Assembly: GCF_900074915.1 (NCBI RefSeq)
Contig: NZ_LT222319.1
Location: 4,001,001-4,065,000 of the forward strand
Direction: 5' to 3'
Origin: Pseudomonas cerasi
Lineage (GTDB): Bacteria > Pseudomonadota > Gammaproteobacteria > Pseudomonadales > Pseudomonadaceae
DNA length: 64,000 bases
Shown: positions 30,890-40,757 of the stretch, piece by piece
Layout: each line of letters opens with the position of its first letter
Position numbering within the stretch: the stretch's first letter is position 1
The notes under the pieces: generated by a model
What the model saw: the letters and a program-made list of their open reading frames with translations, nothing else
The model's database searches: none
What the model was told of the DNA's origin: nothing
Position numbers and translations under genes: made by a program

Positions 30890-31256
30890 CTGTGGTACTC
30901 CGCTTTGGCTTTTATTGGGGAGGCTTGAAGAAGGTGTTGAAACCGGGGTGCCCTTGCATCCAATCGCGTGGGCATCACCTGATCGAGTGTAAAGCTAAAG
31001 TAGTAACGCGCGCCGTGTCAGGGTAGTCACATTTGTACATTGGAGTGAAAAAACGCTACGCGCACCCGACACCGTACACCACTTGTCCGTCACGCAGCTT
31101 AACGAGAGCTGAGCGCACACTGCTTACGAGGCTGCGACATATTCGGTCATCAGGTCGCGATACACTGCGCACGATGGTGCCAATATCGCCCGACATTATT
31201 TGCCCGGGACTGGCAAAATTCACTCACGCCTTACCTGGACAGACCCGGAGCCACCC
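30890..31256. other. Divergent intergenic region between gdhB and a hypothetical gene
   Basis: This 367-bp gap must hold the promoters of both divergent genes. No convincing -35/-10 pair, RNA gene or operator palindrome was recognised, and no open frame here has coding character. Confidence 0.4.
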
Positions 31257-31616
31257 ATGCAAATCAAGACCGCCAGCCTCATCGCCAACCCGTGCGACGA
31301 CGAATATGACGATATGGCACTGCTCTGCTGCCACGCAGAAAACGGCATGCTGTTTTCCCTGACCCGCTTCCCGGACGAGAACGAAGTGGAAATCACCGTC
31401 AGCGACGACAAGTCAATGAGTGTGTCCAGCCTGAAAGTCACCTTCAGTGCCGAGCGCCTGCTGGTGGAAATCGACACACAGGACGCCAAGCAGCTCGATG
31501 GCCACCATCAGTACGAAATTCTCCACGCCACCGATGCAGGCGAGTTGCAGGACGTTCACCAAACGTTACAGGTCATTCTCGAAAACGTCGGTGAGTACAC
31601 CAGCACAATCAGCTGA
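31257..31616 (+). CDS. Hypothetical protein, 119 residues
   Basis: Not assigned to a family. Start MQIKTASLIANPC has GGAG six bases upstream. The protein is acidic, without a signal peptide or membrane segment, and reads as a small alpha/beta domain (ending LQVILENVGEYTSTIS). It is 48 bp upstream of the amidohydrolase gene on the same strand, so they may be co-transcribed. Confidence 0.75.
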   Translation: MQIKTASLIANPCDDEYDDMALLCCHAENGMLFSLTRFPDENEVEITVSDDKSMSVSSLKVTFSAERLLVEIDTQDAKQLDGHHQYEILHATDAGELQDVHQTLQVILENVGEYTSTIS

Positions 31617-31664
31617 TGATCAAAAAAGCGCTAGAGTGAGTACTTCGCCGAACAGGAGTGTGTC

Positions 31665-32519
31665 ATGAACCGCATTTTCGACGCCCACTGCCACATCATC
31701 GACCCGCATTTCCCGCTGATCGCCAATAACGGCTATCTGCCGGAGCCGTTCGGTGTCGCTGACTACCTTGCAACGGTCCAGCCGCTGGGCGTTCAGGGCG
31801 GCGCGGTGGTGTCCGGTTCCTTTCAGGGCTTTGATCAGGGATATCTTCTTCAGGCCCTGCGCCTGCTGGGACCGGGTTTCGTCGGTGTCACGCAATTGCC
31901 CGCCAGCGTCACCGATGCAGAGCTGGACAACCTGAACGCGGCAGGCGTGCGCGCCTTGCGCTTCAACCTCAAGCGCGGCGGCTCGGAGCAGCTCGACCAG
32001 CTGGAGGCACTGGCCTTGCGTGTCCATGAACACGCAGGCTGGCACTCCGAGCTGTACATCGACTCGCGAGAACTGGCGCCCATCGAAACACGCCTGCGCA
32101 AACTACCTGCCATCAGCATCGATCACCTGGGGTTGAGTGCCGAAGGGCTGCCCGTGCTCCTGCGCCTTGCCGAGCACGGTGTTCGGGTCAAGGCCTGTGG
32201 TTTCGGGCGTGTTGACTTTCCGGTGCGCGAGGCGCTCAGGGATATCCACGCCGCCAACCCGAATGCCCTGATGTTCGGCACCGACCTGCCGTCGACCCGC
32301 GCACCCCGCCCCTTCAGGCCTGACGATATCGAACTGTTGATCGACGCACTGGGCGAAAGCGGCGCCCGTCAGGCGCTGTGGGAAAACGCGGCGCCCGTCA
32401 GGCGCTGTGGGAAAACGCGGCGAGCTTCTATCGACTCTGACGCCGTGGTTCCGAGAGCCATAGCCAGCCTTCCTACATGGATACCTATGGATCATGTAGG
32501 ACAATACCTGCATAAATGA
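31665..32519 (+). CDS. Amidohydrolase-2 family metal hydrolase with frameshifted C-terminus
   Basis: 284 residues as read. The TIM-barrel signature starts with FDAHCHIIDPHF (metal-binding HxH at residues 8-10), followed by SIDHLG near 150 and the metal aspartate in MFGTDLPSTR near 205, so this is an amidohydrolase-2 (lactonase/decarboxylase-like). Near the end, a 29-bp unit is tandemly duplicated (32361-32389 and 32390-32418). Removing one copy gives ...ARQALWENAASFYRL and a stop, 248 residues, the usual family ending. The present frame instead continues with about 34 unrelated residues. AGGAG precedes the ATG. The active-site part is intact, so it may still function. Confidence 0.8.
   Translation: MNRIFDAHCHIIDPHFPLIANNGYLPEPFGVADYLATVQPLGVQGGAVVSGSFQGFDQGYLLQALRLLGPGFVGVTQLPASVTDAELDNLNAAGVRALRFNLKRGGSEQLDQLEALALRVHEHAGWHSELYIDSRELAPIETRLRKLPAISIDHLGLSAEGLPVLLRLAEHGVRVKACGFGRVDFPVREALRDIHAANPNALMFGTDLPSTRAPRPFRPDDIELLIDALGESGARQALWENAAPVRRCGKTRRASIDSDAVVPRAIASLPTWIPMDHVGQYLHK
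32361..32418 (+). repeat. 29-bp tandem duplication inside the amidohydrolase gene
   Basis: Two exact copies of a 29-bp unit (each starting GGCGCCCGTCAGG). Because 29 is not a multiple of three, the second copy shifts the frame. Confidence 0.92.
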
Positions 32520-32649
32520 CAGGCACTTCTCTAAATGCAATAAAAAACGCGGTAGTCGTTAGTCGATACCTGCCTGGATGGATTAAAGTATCGCCCCCAG
32601 CTCAGCAGTCACCAGACACCGCTGTTCGCCCTGCCAGGAACCGTCACCG

Positions 32650-33609
<960 letters not shown>

Positions 33610-33613
33610 CCCC

Positions 33614-34558
33614 ATGCAACCCTACCTGATCCCCCAGCCGGGCATCCGAGTCAGCCTCAGCGAGCTGATCGAGATGCGTCATCGGGTGCGGGAAGTGCAG
33701 CTGTTTTCCACCCCGAGCCAACGCAGCCCGCTGATCGGCCTGCACCATTCCAAGTTGCGCGGGCGTGGTGTGGATTTCGATCAGGTGCGGGTCTATCAGG
33801 CCGGTGACGATGTGCGCAGCATCGACTGGCGCGTCACGGCACGCACGCAGGAGCCGCACACCAAGCTGTTCCATGAGGAACGCGAGCGGCCCATTTTCAT
33901 TCTGGTGGAACAGAGCCGACGGCTGTTCTTCGGCTCCGGCCTGATGTTCAAGTCGGTACTCGCGGCTCAGGCGGCCGCGCTGATCGGCTGGGCGGCGCTG
34001 GAACACAACGACCGAGTCGGCGGGTTGGTGTTCGGCGATAACGAACACTACGAGATCAAGCCGCGACGCAGCAAACAAAGCCTGCTGCAGTTGCTCAACC
34101 GGCTGGTGCGGGTCAATCAGTCGCTGCATACCGAGATTCCGCCAGACCGCGATGCGTTCGGCACTGCGCTGCGTCGCGCACGGGAAGTGCTGCGCCCCGG
34201 CAGTCTGGTCATCGTCCTGTGCGACGAGCGCGCCCTGTCCGATGCCGCCGAACAACAACTGAGCCTGCTGTCACGGCACAGCGACCTGCTGTTGCTGCCG
34301 CTTTCCGACCCACTGGACCGCGCCCTGCCCGCTGCCGGTTTGCTGCGCTTTGCCGAACGCGGCGCGCAACTCGAAATCGACACCCTCAACCCCGAACTGC
34401 GCCGCGCCTACCGACAACAGGGCGAGGAGCGCACGGCGCGCTGGGAGTTGCTGGCGCAGAAGCTGCGGGTATTGCTCATGCCATTGAGTACCCAGGCGGA
34501 GCTCGTCGAACAACTGCGCGAATACCTCAACGCGCGACGTCCGGTGAAGCGCAAATGA
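33614..34558 (+). CDS. DUF58 domain protein of the MoxR/Bat operon
   Basis: 314 residues. DUF58 motif GRGVDFDQVRVYQAGDDVRSIDWRVTART near residue 50-78 is the family hallmark (usually G-x-D-x-R-x-IDW), followed by a VWA-like fold with REL/FILVEQSRRLFFGS. It starts 4 bp after the moxR stop and overlaps the next gene by 4 bp (ATGA). Probable soluble partner of the MoxR/VWA complex; biochemical role unknown. Confidence 0.88.
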   Translation: MQPYLIPQPGIRVSLSELIEMRHRVREVQLFSTPSQRSPLIGLHHSKLRGRGVDFDQVRVYQAGDDVRSIDWRVTARTQEPHTKLFHEERERPIFILVEQSRRLFFGSGLMFKSVLAAQAAALIGWAALEHNDRVGGLVFGDNEHYEIKPRRSKQSLLQLLNRLVRVNQSLHTEIPPDRDAFGTALRRAREVLRPGSLVIVLCDERALSDAAEQQLSLLSRHSDLLLLPLSDPLDRALPAAGLLRFAERGAQLEIDTLNPELRRAYRQQGEERTARWELLAQKLRVLLMPLSTQAELVEQLREYLNARRPVKRK

Positions 34559-35049
34559 ATCCCCTCGATCAGCTGGAGCCGCTGATTGCGCCCGAAGCCG
34601 TCGGCTTCTGGCCGCTTGCGCCGGGCTGGTGGCTGCTGCTGTTGCTGATACCCGTGGCGGGCTGGGGTCTGTGGCGCTTGCGCAAACTGCTGCCGGCCAA
34701 GGCCCGCAACGTGCGCAGCGAACAGCCGCTGGACCCGGTTCGCCTCGCCGCGCTGGCGGAACTGGCCAGCCTGCCGAAACCCTACGACGGCGCGCCGGCC
34801 GGTGCCTGGCTGCAGCAGATCAACGGCCTGCTCAAGCGCCTGTGCCGTAACCACTACCCACACAGCCAGAGCCATACCCTTAACGGCCGCAAATGGCTGG
34901 CGTTCCTCGACAATCGCTGCCCGGCGGCCGGCCTGACGCGCTGGATGATTCTGGTTGAAGGCGCTTACAAGCCCGAGTGCAAACTGGACGACAAGGCCAT
35001 CACCGGCCTGACTCAGGCGGTCGATACCTGGATCCGCAAACATGTTTGA
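34555..35049 (+). CDS. DUF4381 membrane protein of the MoxR/Bat operon
   Basis: 164 residues, with one membrane helix (about 21-42, rich in Leu and Trp) and a cytoplasmic domain. Begins MNPLDQLEPLIAPEAVGFWP, the family-type N-terminus before the helix. Overlaps the DUF58 gene by 4 bp and the next VWA gene by 8 bp, so translation is coupled on both sides. Confidence 0.85.
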   Translation: MNPLDQLEPLIAPEAVGFWPLAPGWWLLLLLIPVAGWGLWRLRKLLPAKARNVRSEQPLDPVRLAALAELASLPKPYDGAPAGAWLQQINGLLKRLCRNHYPHSQSHTLNGRKWLAFLDNRCPAAGLTRWMILVEGAYKPECKLDDKAITGLTQAVDTWIRKHV

Positions 35050-36100
35050 GTTCGCCTGGCCGTGGGTCTTCGCCCTGCTGCCACTGCCGTGGCTGATGCG
35101 CGCCCTGCTGCCCATGGCCGACAGCGGCGAGCCCGCGCTCAAGGTCAGCTTTCTCAGTGAACTCGAAGGCCTGAGCGGTCGCCGCGCCAAAGCCAATCTG
35201 CCGGTGTGGAGACAGCGTGCGCCGTTCTTGCTGATCTGGCTGTTGCTGCTGATCGCCACGGCGCGACCGCAGTGGCTGGGCGAGCCACTGCCGGTGGCTG
35301 CCAGCGGCCGCGATCTGCTGGTGGCGGTCGACGTGTCCGGCTCGATGGACTACCCGGACATGCAATGGAAAAGCGATGAAGTCAGCCGGCTGGTGCTGGT
35401 GCAACAACTGCTCGGTGACTTTCTCGAAGGCCGCAAGGGCGACAGGGTCGGCCTGATCCTGTTCGGCACCCAGGCGTTTGTTCAGGCGCCACTGACCTAT
35501 GACCGCCGCACTGTGCGGGTCTGGCTCGACGAGGCGAGGATAGGCATTGCAGGCAAGAACACCGCACTGGGCGATGCCATCGGCCTGGCCCTGAAACGTC
35601 TGCGTATGCGTCCGGCCACCAGTCGTGCGCTGGTGCTGGTCACCGACGGCGCCAACAACGCCGGTCAGATCGATCCGATCACCGCCGCACGCCTGGCTGC
35701 CGAAGAAGGGGTGAAAATCTACCCGATCGGCATCGGCTCGGACCCTGACAAGGACGCGCTGCAGAGCGTACTTGGCCTCAACCCCAGTCTTGATCTGGAC
35801 GAACCGACACTCAAGGAAATCGCCAGCCTAAGCGGTGGCCAGTATTTCCGCGCGCGCGATGGCGACCAACTGGAAAAAATCCGCGCCACCCTCGATGCCC
35901 TGGAGCCGGTGGCACAGCAGCCCACCCAGGCGCGTCCGGCGCAAGCGCTTTATCAATGGCCACTGGCGACAGCCCTGCTGCTGAGTGTGCTGCTGGTGCT
36001 GCGTGAGTTGTGGCCGAACAACGCCCTGCAACGCCTGCTGACGGCGGTGCGTTCCATCAACTGGCGTGAGCGCTGCAAAAGCCTGTGGAGGTCGCGATGA
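35042..36100 (+). CDS. BatA-like VWA-domain membrane protein
   Basis: 352 residues. Two N-terminal helices (about 7-24 and 62-76) flank a short loop; a VWA domain follows with an intact MIDAS DVSGS (97-101), then TALGDAIGLALKRL and VTDGANN. A final membrane helix is near 305-325. This is the layout of aerotolerance protein BatA. It overlaps both neighbours and is probably remodelled by the MoxR ATPase. Confidence 0.9.
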   Translation: MFEFAWPWVFALLPLPWLMRALLPMADSGEPALKVSFLSELEGLSGRRAKANLPVWRQRAPFLLIWLLLLIATARPQWLGEPLPVAASGRDLLVAVDVSGSMDYPDMQWKSDEVSRLVLVQQLLGDFLEGRKGDRVGLILFGTQAFVQAPLTYDRRTVRVWLDEARIGIAGKNTALGDAIGLALKRLRMRPATSRALVLVTDGANNAGQIDPITAARLAAEEGVKIYPIGIGSDPDKDALQSVLGLNPSLDLDEPTLKEIASLSGGQYFRARDGDQLEKIRATLDALEPVAQQPTQARPAQALYQWPLATALLLSVLLVLRELWPNNALQRLLTAVRSINWRERCKSLWRSR

Positions 36101-37815
36101 TCAGCGGGCTCTGGCCGCACTGGTTTCGCCCGGAATGGCTGCTGATCACGCCACTGCTGGCGCTGCTGATCTGGCGACTCTGGCACCGGCAGAAACGCGC
36201 CGGACGCTGGCAAATGCTGCTGCCCACTCACTTTCACGAGGTGTTGCTCAACGGTGGGCGCGGCAGCAACAGCAAACTGCCATGGGTCGCGCTGGGGCTC
36301 GCCTGGTTGCTGGCCCTTTTCGCCTTGCTGGGCCCCAGTTGGCAGCGCGTCGAACAGATCAGCCAGAAGCCGGTCGATCCAATGGTGGTGATTCTCGAAC
36401 TCACCCCACAGATGCTCGCCACCGACACGCACCCTACCCGTCTGGAACAGGCAAGACGCAAGCTGCTGGACCTGTTGCAAAAGCGCAGCGATGCGCAGAC
36501 CGCCGTCGTTGTCTACGCAGGCAGCGCACATACCCTGGTGCCGCTGTCCGATGACCTGGTCACCAGCCACAACCTGCTGGAAGCCATCAGACCGTCGATC
36601 ATGCCGGTGACCGGCCAGCGCGCCGATCTGGCCGTGCAGAAAGCGCTGCACCTGCTCAAACAGGGCGCATTGGGTCAGGGACGGATTCTGTTGATCACCT
36701 CGTCGCTGAGCGAACAGGAACGTCAGGGCATCCGTGCCGCGTTGCGCGGGCAATCGCCGCCACTGCTCATCCTCGGGGTCGGCACGCCCGAAGGCGCGCC
36801 GGTCACACAGGAAAACGGCAGCCTGCTCAAGGACGATCAGGGTGCGATTCTGGTCCCGCGCCTGGACAGCACCAGCCTCAACGAATTCGCAGATCAGGTC
36901 GGTGGCAGCTATCGCCAGGCACGCGGCGATGAAGAGGACTTGCGCAGCCTTGGTCTGTTGGCCAGCCCTCGACACATGAGCCGCGACGGCCAGGTCGTGC
37001 AACTCGACACCTGGGCTGACCAGGGCCACTGGTTGCTGCTCCCCCTGCTGCTTATCGCGGCACTGGCCGGTCGGCGCGGCTGGCTGTTCTGCCTGCCGCT
37101 GATATTCATGTTTCCGCAGAACAGCCAGGCGTTCGAGTTTCAGGACCTGTGGCTGCGTCCCGATCAACAGGGCCAGCGGTTGCTGGAACAGCACCGGCCA
37201 GCCGAAGCTGCGCAACGCTTCGAAGACTCGCGCTGGAAAGGCGTGGCGTTGTACCAGGCGCAAGACTACGCCAGCGCCGCCCGGCAGTTTGCCGAAGGCA
37301 ACAGCGCCGCCGACCACTACAATCGTGGCAATGCGCTGGCCCGTAACGGCGAGCTGGCAGCGGCACTGGATGCCTACGAGCAGGCCCTGGACCGGCAGCC
37401 CGACTTCCCTGCGGCACAAACCAATCGGGCACTGGTGCAAAGTCTGCTGGATCAGACCGAAGAGCAGAAGCCTGCCCAGGACGAACAGAACAAGGCCGAT
37501 CAGGGCGAAGAAGGTCAGCAGGCGTCGCAAGATCCCAATAGCAGCGCATCACCCGCCGAGCAGAACCCGTCCCGATCGGATCAACCCGGCACCAGCGAAA
37601 GCCTGCCGCCGGACAGCAGCGGCCAGGCCACCTCGGGCGAGTCGGCAGACGACGAACAGACCACCCGCCCGCCGCTTCAGTCCGCCGACAGCCCCATGAC
37701 CGGCGAGCGGCGTCAGGAGTTGGAGCAGTGGCTGAGGCAGATTCCGGATGATCCGGGCGAACTGTTGCGGCGCAAATTTCGCTACGAACAGCAACATCAG
37801 GAAAAGACCCGATGA
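36097..37815 (+). CDS. BatB-like VWA protein fused to a TPR (BatC-like) segment, degenerate MIDAS
   Basis: 572 residues. N-terminal helices and a VWA fold (about 90-300) are followed by two membrane segments (around 312-345), a TPR region (about 370-440) and a low-complexity Gln/Glu/Ser/Pro tail. The MIDAS position reads ELTPQ (101-105) instead of DxSxS, so metal binding is probably lost, unlike in the BatA-like partner. The start is the ATG at 36097 overlapping the previous stop by 4 bp. Confidence 0.88.
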   Translation: MISGLWPHWFRPEWLLITPLLALLIWRLWHRQKRAGRWQMLLPTHFHEVLLNGGRGSNSKLPWVALGLAWLLALFALLGPSWQRVEQISQKPVDPMVVILELTPQMLATDTHPTRLEQARRKLLDLLQKRSDAQTAVVVYAGSAHTLVPLSDDLVTSHNLLEAIRPSIMPVTGQRADLAVQKALHLLKQGALGQGRILLITSSLSEQERQGIRAALRGQSPPLLILGVGTPEGAPVTQENGSLLKDDQGAILVPRLDSTSLNEFADQVGGSYRQARGDEEDLRSLGLLASPRHMSRDGQVVQLDTWADQGHWLLLPLLLIAALAGRRGWLFCLPLIFMFPQNSQAFEFQDLWLRPDQQGQRLLEQHRPAEAAQRFEDSRWKGVALYQAQDYASAARQFAEGNSAADHYNRGNALARNGELAAALDAYEQALDRQPDFPAAQTNRALVQSLLDQTEEQKPAQDEQNKADQGEEGQQASQDPNSSASPAEQNPSRSDQPGTSESLPPDSSGQATSGESADDEQTTRPPLQSADSPMTGERRQELEQWLRQIPDDPGELLRRKFRYEQQHQEKTR

Positions 37816-39470
37816 GTCGCGTTTACACCTTATTGATCGGCCTGCTGCTGAGCCTGATCACCTTGTCGCTGCAGGCTGCGCAACTGACCGCCAGCGTTGA
37901 CCGCACGCGCCTCAACGCCGGGGAAACCGTCGAGTTGACGCTGGAAACCGACGATGTGACGCAGTTCGGCAAGCCGGACATGAGCGCCTTGGAAAGCAGT
38001 TTCGAGGTGCGCGACACGCGCCAGCTCAACAGCTTGAAAACCCTGGATGGCAGCAGCCAGGCAACGACGCGCTGGATCGTCACCCTGCTGCCTCGCGAGA
38101 CAGGAAGCGTGTTGATTCCGTCGCTGCAACTGGGCGAGCTGAAAAGCCAGCCGCTGACCTTGCAGGTCCTGCAGAGCGAGCCCCAGGAGCAAGGCAACCA
38201 TCTGGCATCGATCTTTATTGAAGCGAGCCTGGATCAGGACAGCGTGTATGTTCAGGCCCAGGCCGTGCTGACCCTGCGCGTCTACCACTCGGTGTCGCTG
38301 TTCGACGACAGCAGCCTGAGCCCCTTGCAAGTGCCGGACGCACGGGTCGAAAAACTCGGTGACTCGCGCACTTACGAAAAGCTGATCAACGGTGTGCGCC
38401 ACGGGGTCATCGAGACACGCTACGCGATCTACCCGCAGCAGAGCGGCGTGCTGAAGATACCGGCGCAAGTGTTCAGCGCCACGCTGGTGCAGACGCCTGC
38501 CGAGGGTTCGCAAGCCCAGGACAGCAATCCGTTCGGCCCTCAGCCGGGCCGATCGGTGCGGGTCAAGTCCGCCGAAGTGCCGTTGACCGTCAAGCCCAAG
38601 CCTGCCGACTACCCGGCCGATGTCGCCTGGTTGCCGGCACGCAGTATCAACCTGGAAGAAAGCTGGAGCCCGGAGCCCGGCACTACGCAGGTCGGCGATT
38701 CGCTGACCCGCACCCTGACGCTCAAGGCCGAAGGGCTGGCCGGCGCGCAGCTGCCACCTCTGCCACCCACAGAAGTACCTGGCCTGCGGCGTTACCCGGA
38801 TCAGCCACAACTGCGCAACCTGCCCAGCGAACGCGGCCTGATCGGCACGCGCGAAGAACGCGAGGCCCTGGTGCCAGCCCGCGCCGGGGCAATCGACCTG
38901 CCTGCGGTTGAAGTGACCTGGTGGAATACCCGCGAAGATCATCTGGAGCACACCAGCCTGCCCGCGCGCACCCTGCAGATCAGCAGCAACCCCGGTCTGG
39001 CGGTGGACACGCCGGTGAACAACGACATGAGCGGCGTGACCGTGATCGGTCCGCCAGTCTGGCCGTGGCAGATGAGCACATTGCTGCTGCTTTGCACCAC
39101 ACTGCTCGGTTTCGGCCTGTGGTGGCGCGCCCGTGGACAGCCGGCAATCGCCCGGGCCGTGCAGACCGGGCCCAGCCCGCGTACCGTACTCGATGACCTC
39201 AAACGCGCCTGCCTGGCCAATGATCCGCAGGGCACCCGTCAGGCGCTCGACGCCTGGGCACGCCAGCAACCGGAAACCCTGGCCGAAATGGCCGCGCGTT
39301 TCGTGCCGTTGTCCGATGCCCTGGACGGTCTCAACGGTGCGCTGTACAGCGAAACCGGCAAATTGTGGCTGGGCGGGGACCTCTGGCGAGCGGTGCGCAA
39401 GCTGCCCGCCGCCGAACATATTCAGGACCCGGCAGGTGATGCCGGGTTGCCGCCGCTGTATCCCAAATAA
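37812..39470 (+). CDS. BatD-like protein
   Basis: 552 residues. Signal peptide (1-21, cleavage near LQAAQ), beta-sandwich repeats in the periplasm (LTASVDRTRLNAGETVELTLE is the BatD opening), a membrane helix around 418-436, and a cytoplasmic C-terminal domain. Overlaps the previous gene by 4 bp. It is the last gene of the MoxR/Bat unit; 42 bp separate it from sbcD. Confidence 0.88.
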   Translation: MSRVYTLLIGLLLSLITLSLQAAQLTASVDRTRLNAGETVELTLETDDVTQFGKPDMSALESSFEVRDTRQLNSLKTLDGSSQATTRWIVTLLPRETGSVLIPSLQLGELKSQPLTLQVLQSEPQEQGNHLASIFIEASLDQDSVYVQAQAVLTLRVYHSVSLFDDSSLSPLQVPDARVEKLGDSRTYEKLINGVRHGVIETRYAIYPQQSGVLKIPAQVFSATLVQTPAEGSQAQDSNPFGPQPGRSVRVKSAEVPLTVKPKPADYPADVAWLPARSINLEESWSPEPGTTQVGDSLTRTLTLKAEGLAGAQLPPLPPTEVPGLRRYPDQPQLRNLPSERGLIGTREEREALVPARAGAIDLPAVEVTWWNTREDHLEHTSLPARTLQISSNPGLAVDTPVNNDMSGVTVIGPPVWPWQMSTLLLLCTTLLGFGLWWRARGQPAIARAVQTGPSPRTVLDDLKRACLANDPQGTRQALDAWARQQPETLAEMAARFVPLSDALDGLNGALYSETGKLWLGGDLWRAVRKLPAAEHIQDPAGDAGLPPLYPK

Positions 39471-39512
39471 GGATGCAGCTCAGGCAACACCCCTATACGA
39501 CAAGGTAAACCA

Positions 39513-40757
39513 ATGCGTCTGTTTCACACCTCTGACTGGCACTTGGGTCAGAACCTGCACGGCCAGGAGCGGGATTTCGAACACGCCTGCTTCCTGAACT
39601 GGCTACTGGCCCGTCTGGCCGACCGTAAACCGGATGTACTGTTGATCGCGGGCGACATCTTCGACACCGTCAACCCGCCGGTCAAAGCGCAGGAACGCCT
39701 GTACGACTTCATCGTCAACGCCCACGAGCAGCAGCCGCTGCTGACCATCGTGATGATCGCCGGTAACCACGACTCCGGCTCGCGTATCGAACTTCCCGCC
39801 CCGCTGATGCGCCGCTTGCGTACCCACGCGCTGGGCAGGGTAATGTGGCTGGACGATGGCGTGCTGGATGCCGAACGCCTGCTGTTGCCGTTGCCGGACG
39901 CCAATGGCGACATCAAGGCCTGGTGCCTGGCGCTGCCGTTCCTGCGTCCCGCCGAAGTCACCGGTCCGACCCTGGGCGATGACTACCTGCGTGGCATCGG
40001 CCGGGTGCATGAGCTGCTGATCGCGGCGGCTGACCTCAAGCGCCAGCCCGGTCAGGCATTGATAGCCATCAGCCACGCCCACATGGCAGGCGGCTCGGTC
40101 TCGGAAGACTCCGAACGCAGCCTGATCATCGGCAACGCCGAAGCCCTGCCGGCCAGCCTGTTCGGGCCGAGCATCACCTATGTTGCGCTGGGCCATCTGC
40201 ACAAACCGCAGCGGGTCAACGGCGAGGAGCGCATTCGTTACAGCGGCTCGCCGATTCCGCTGTCCTTTTCGGAAATCAGCTATCAGCACCAGATTCTGGA
40301 GATCAATTGCGACGGCGAGACGCTGACCAGTGTCGAGCCGTTGTTCATCCCTCGCGCCGTCAACCTGCAACGCCTCGGGCCTGCGCCACTGGCCGACCTG
40401 CTGGTACAGCTCAAGGCGCTGCCGGACATCGACCTGCTCGCCGATCCGGACCGCCAGCCGTGGCTGGAAGTACGCGTGCGCCTGGATGAACCCCAGCCGG
40501 ACCTGCGCAACCAGATCGAAAACGCCCTACAGGGCAAGGCCGTGCGGCTGGTACGCATCGGTGCCGAATATGCCGGCAAAGGCAGCGCGGACGGCAGCGA
40601 GGGTGACGCCACGCTGATCGAACTGGACCAGCTCACGCCTCAGGAACTGTTCAGCCGTGCCTGGCAGGACAACTTCGGCAGCGAGGTCGACGAACAGACG
40701 CTGACCGATTTCGCCACGCTGCTGCGCGAAGTCCAGCAGGAGAGCGAGCTGCCATGA
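39513..40757 (+). CDS. sbcD: SbcD nuclease subunit (Mre11-like)
   Basis: 414 residues. The phosphodiesterase motifs are in order: DWHLGQ (7-12), AGDIFD (near 47-52), GNHD (near 87), and ISHAHM and ALGHLHKP further along. Together with SbcC it forms the Mre11/Rad50-type complex that opens hairpins and trims DNA-protein blocks at double-strand ends. It overlaps sbcC by 4 bp. Confidence 0.96.
   Translation: MRLFHTSDWHLGQNLHGQERDFEHACFLNWLLARLADRKPDVLLIAGDIFDTVNPPVKAQERLYDFIVNAHEQQPLLTIVMIAGNHDSGSRIELPAPLMRRLRTHALGRVMWLDDGVLDAERLLLPLPDANGDIKAWCLALPFLRPAEVTGPTLGDDYLRGIGRVHELLIAAADLKRQPGQALIAISHAHMAGGSVSEDSERSLIIGNAEALPASLFGPSITYVALGHLHKPQRVNGEERIRYSGSPIPLSFSEISYQHQILEINCDGETLTSVEPLFIPRAVNLQRLGPAPLADLLVQLKALPDIDLLADPDRQPWLEVRVRLDEPQPDLRNQIENALQGKAVRLVRIGAEYAGKGSADGSEGDATLIELDQLTPQELFSRAWQDNFGSEVDEQTLTDFATLLREVQQESELP

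Noticed and set aside
26009..30928. Very long open frame on plus opposite gdhB
   Set aside because: It is antisense to a well-supported 1618-residue enzyme; its translation is rich in His, Gln, Leu and Val in a pattern typical of the complement of high-GC Pseudomonas codons, and no domain is recognisable.
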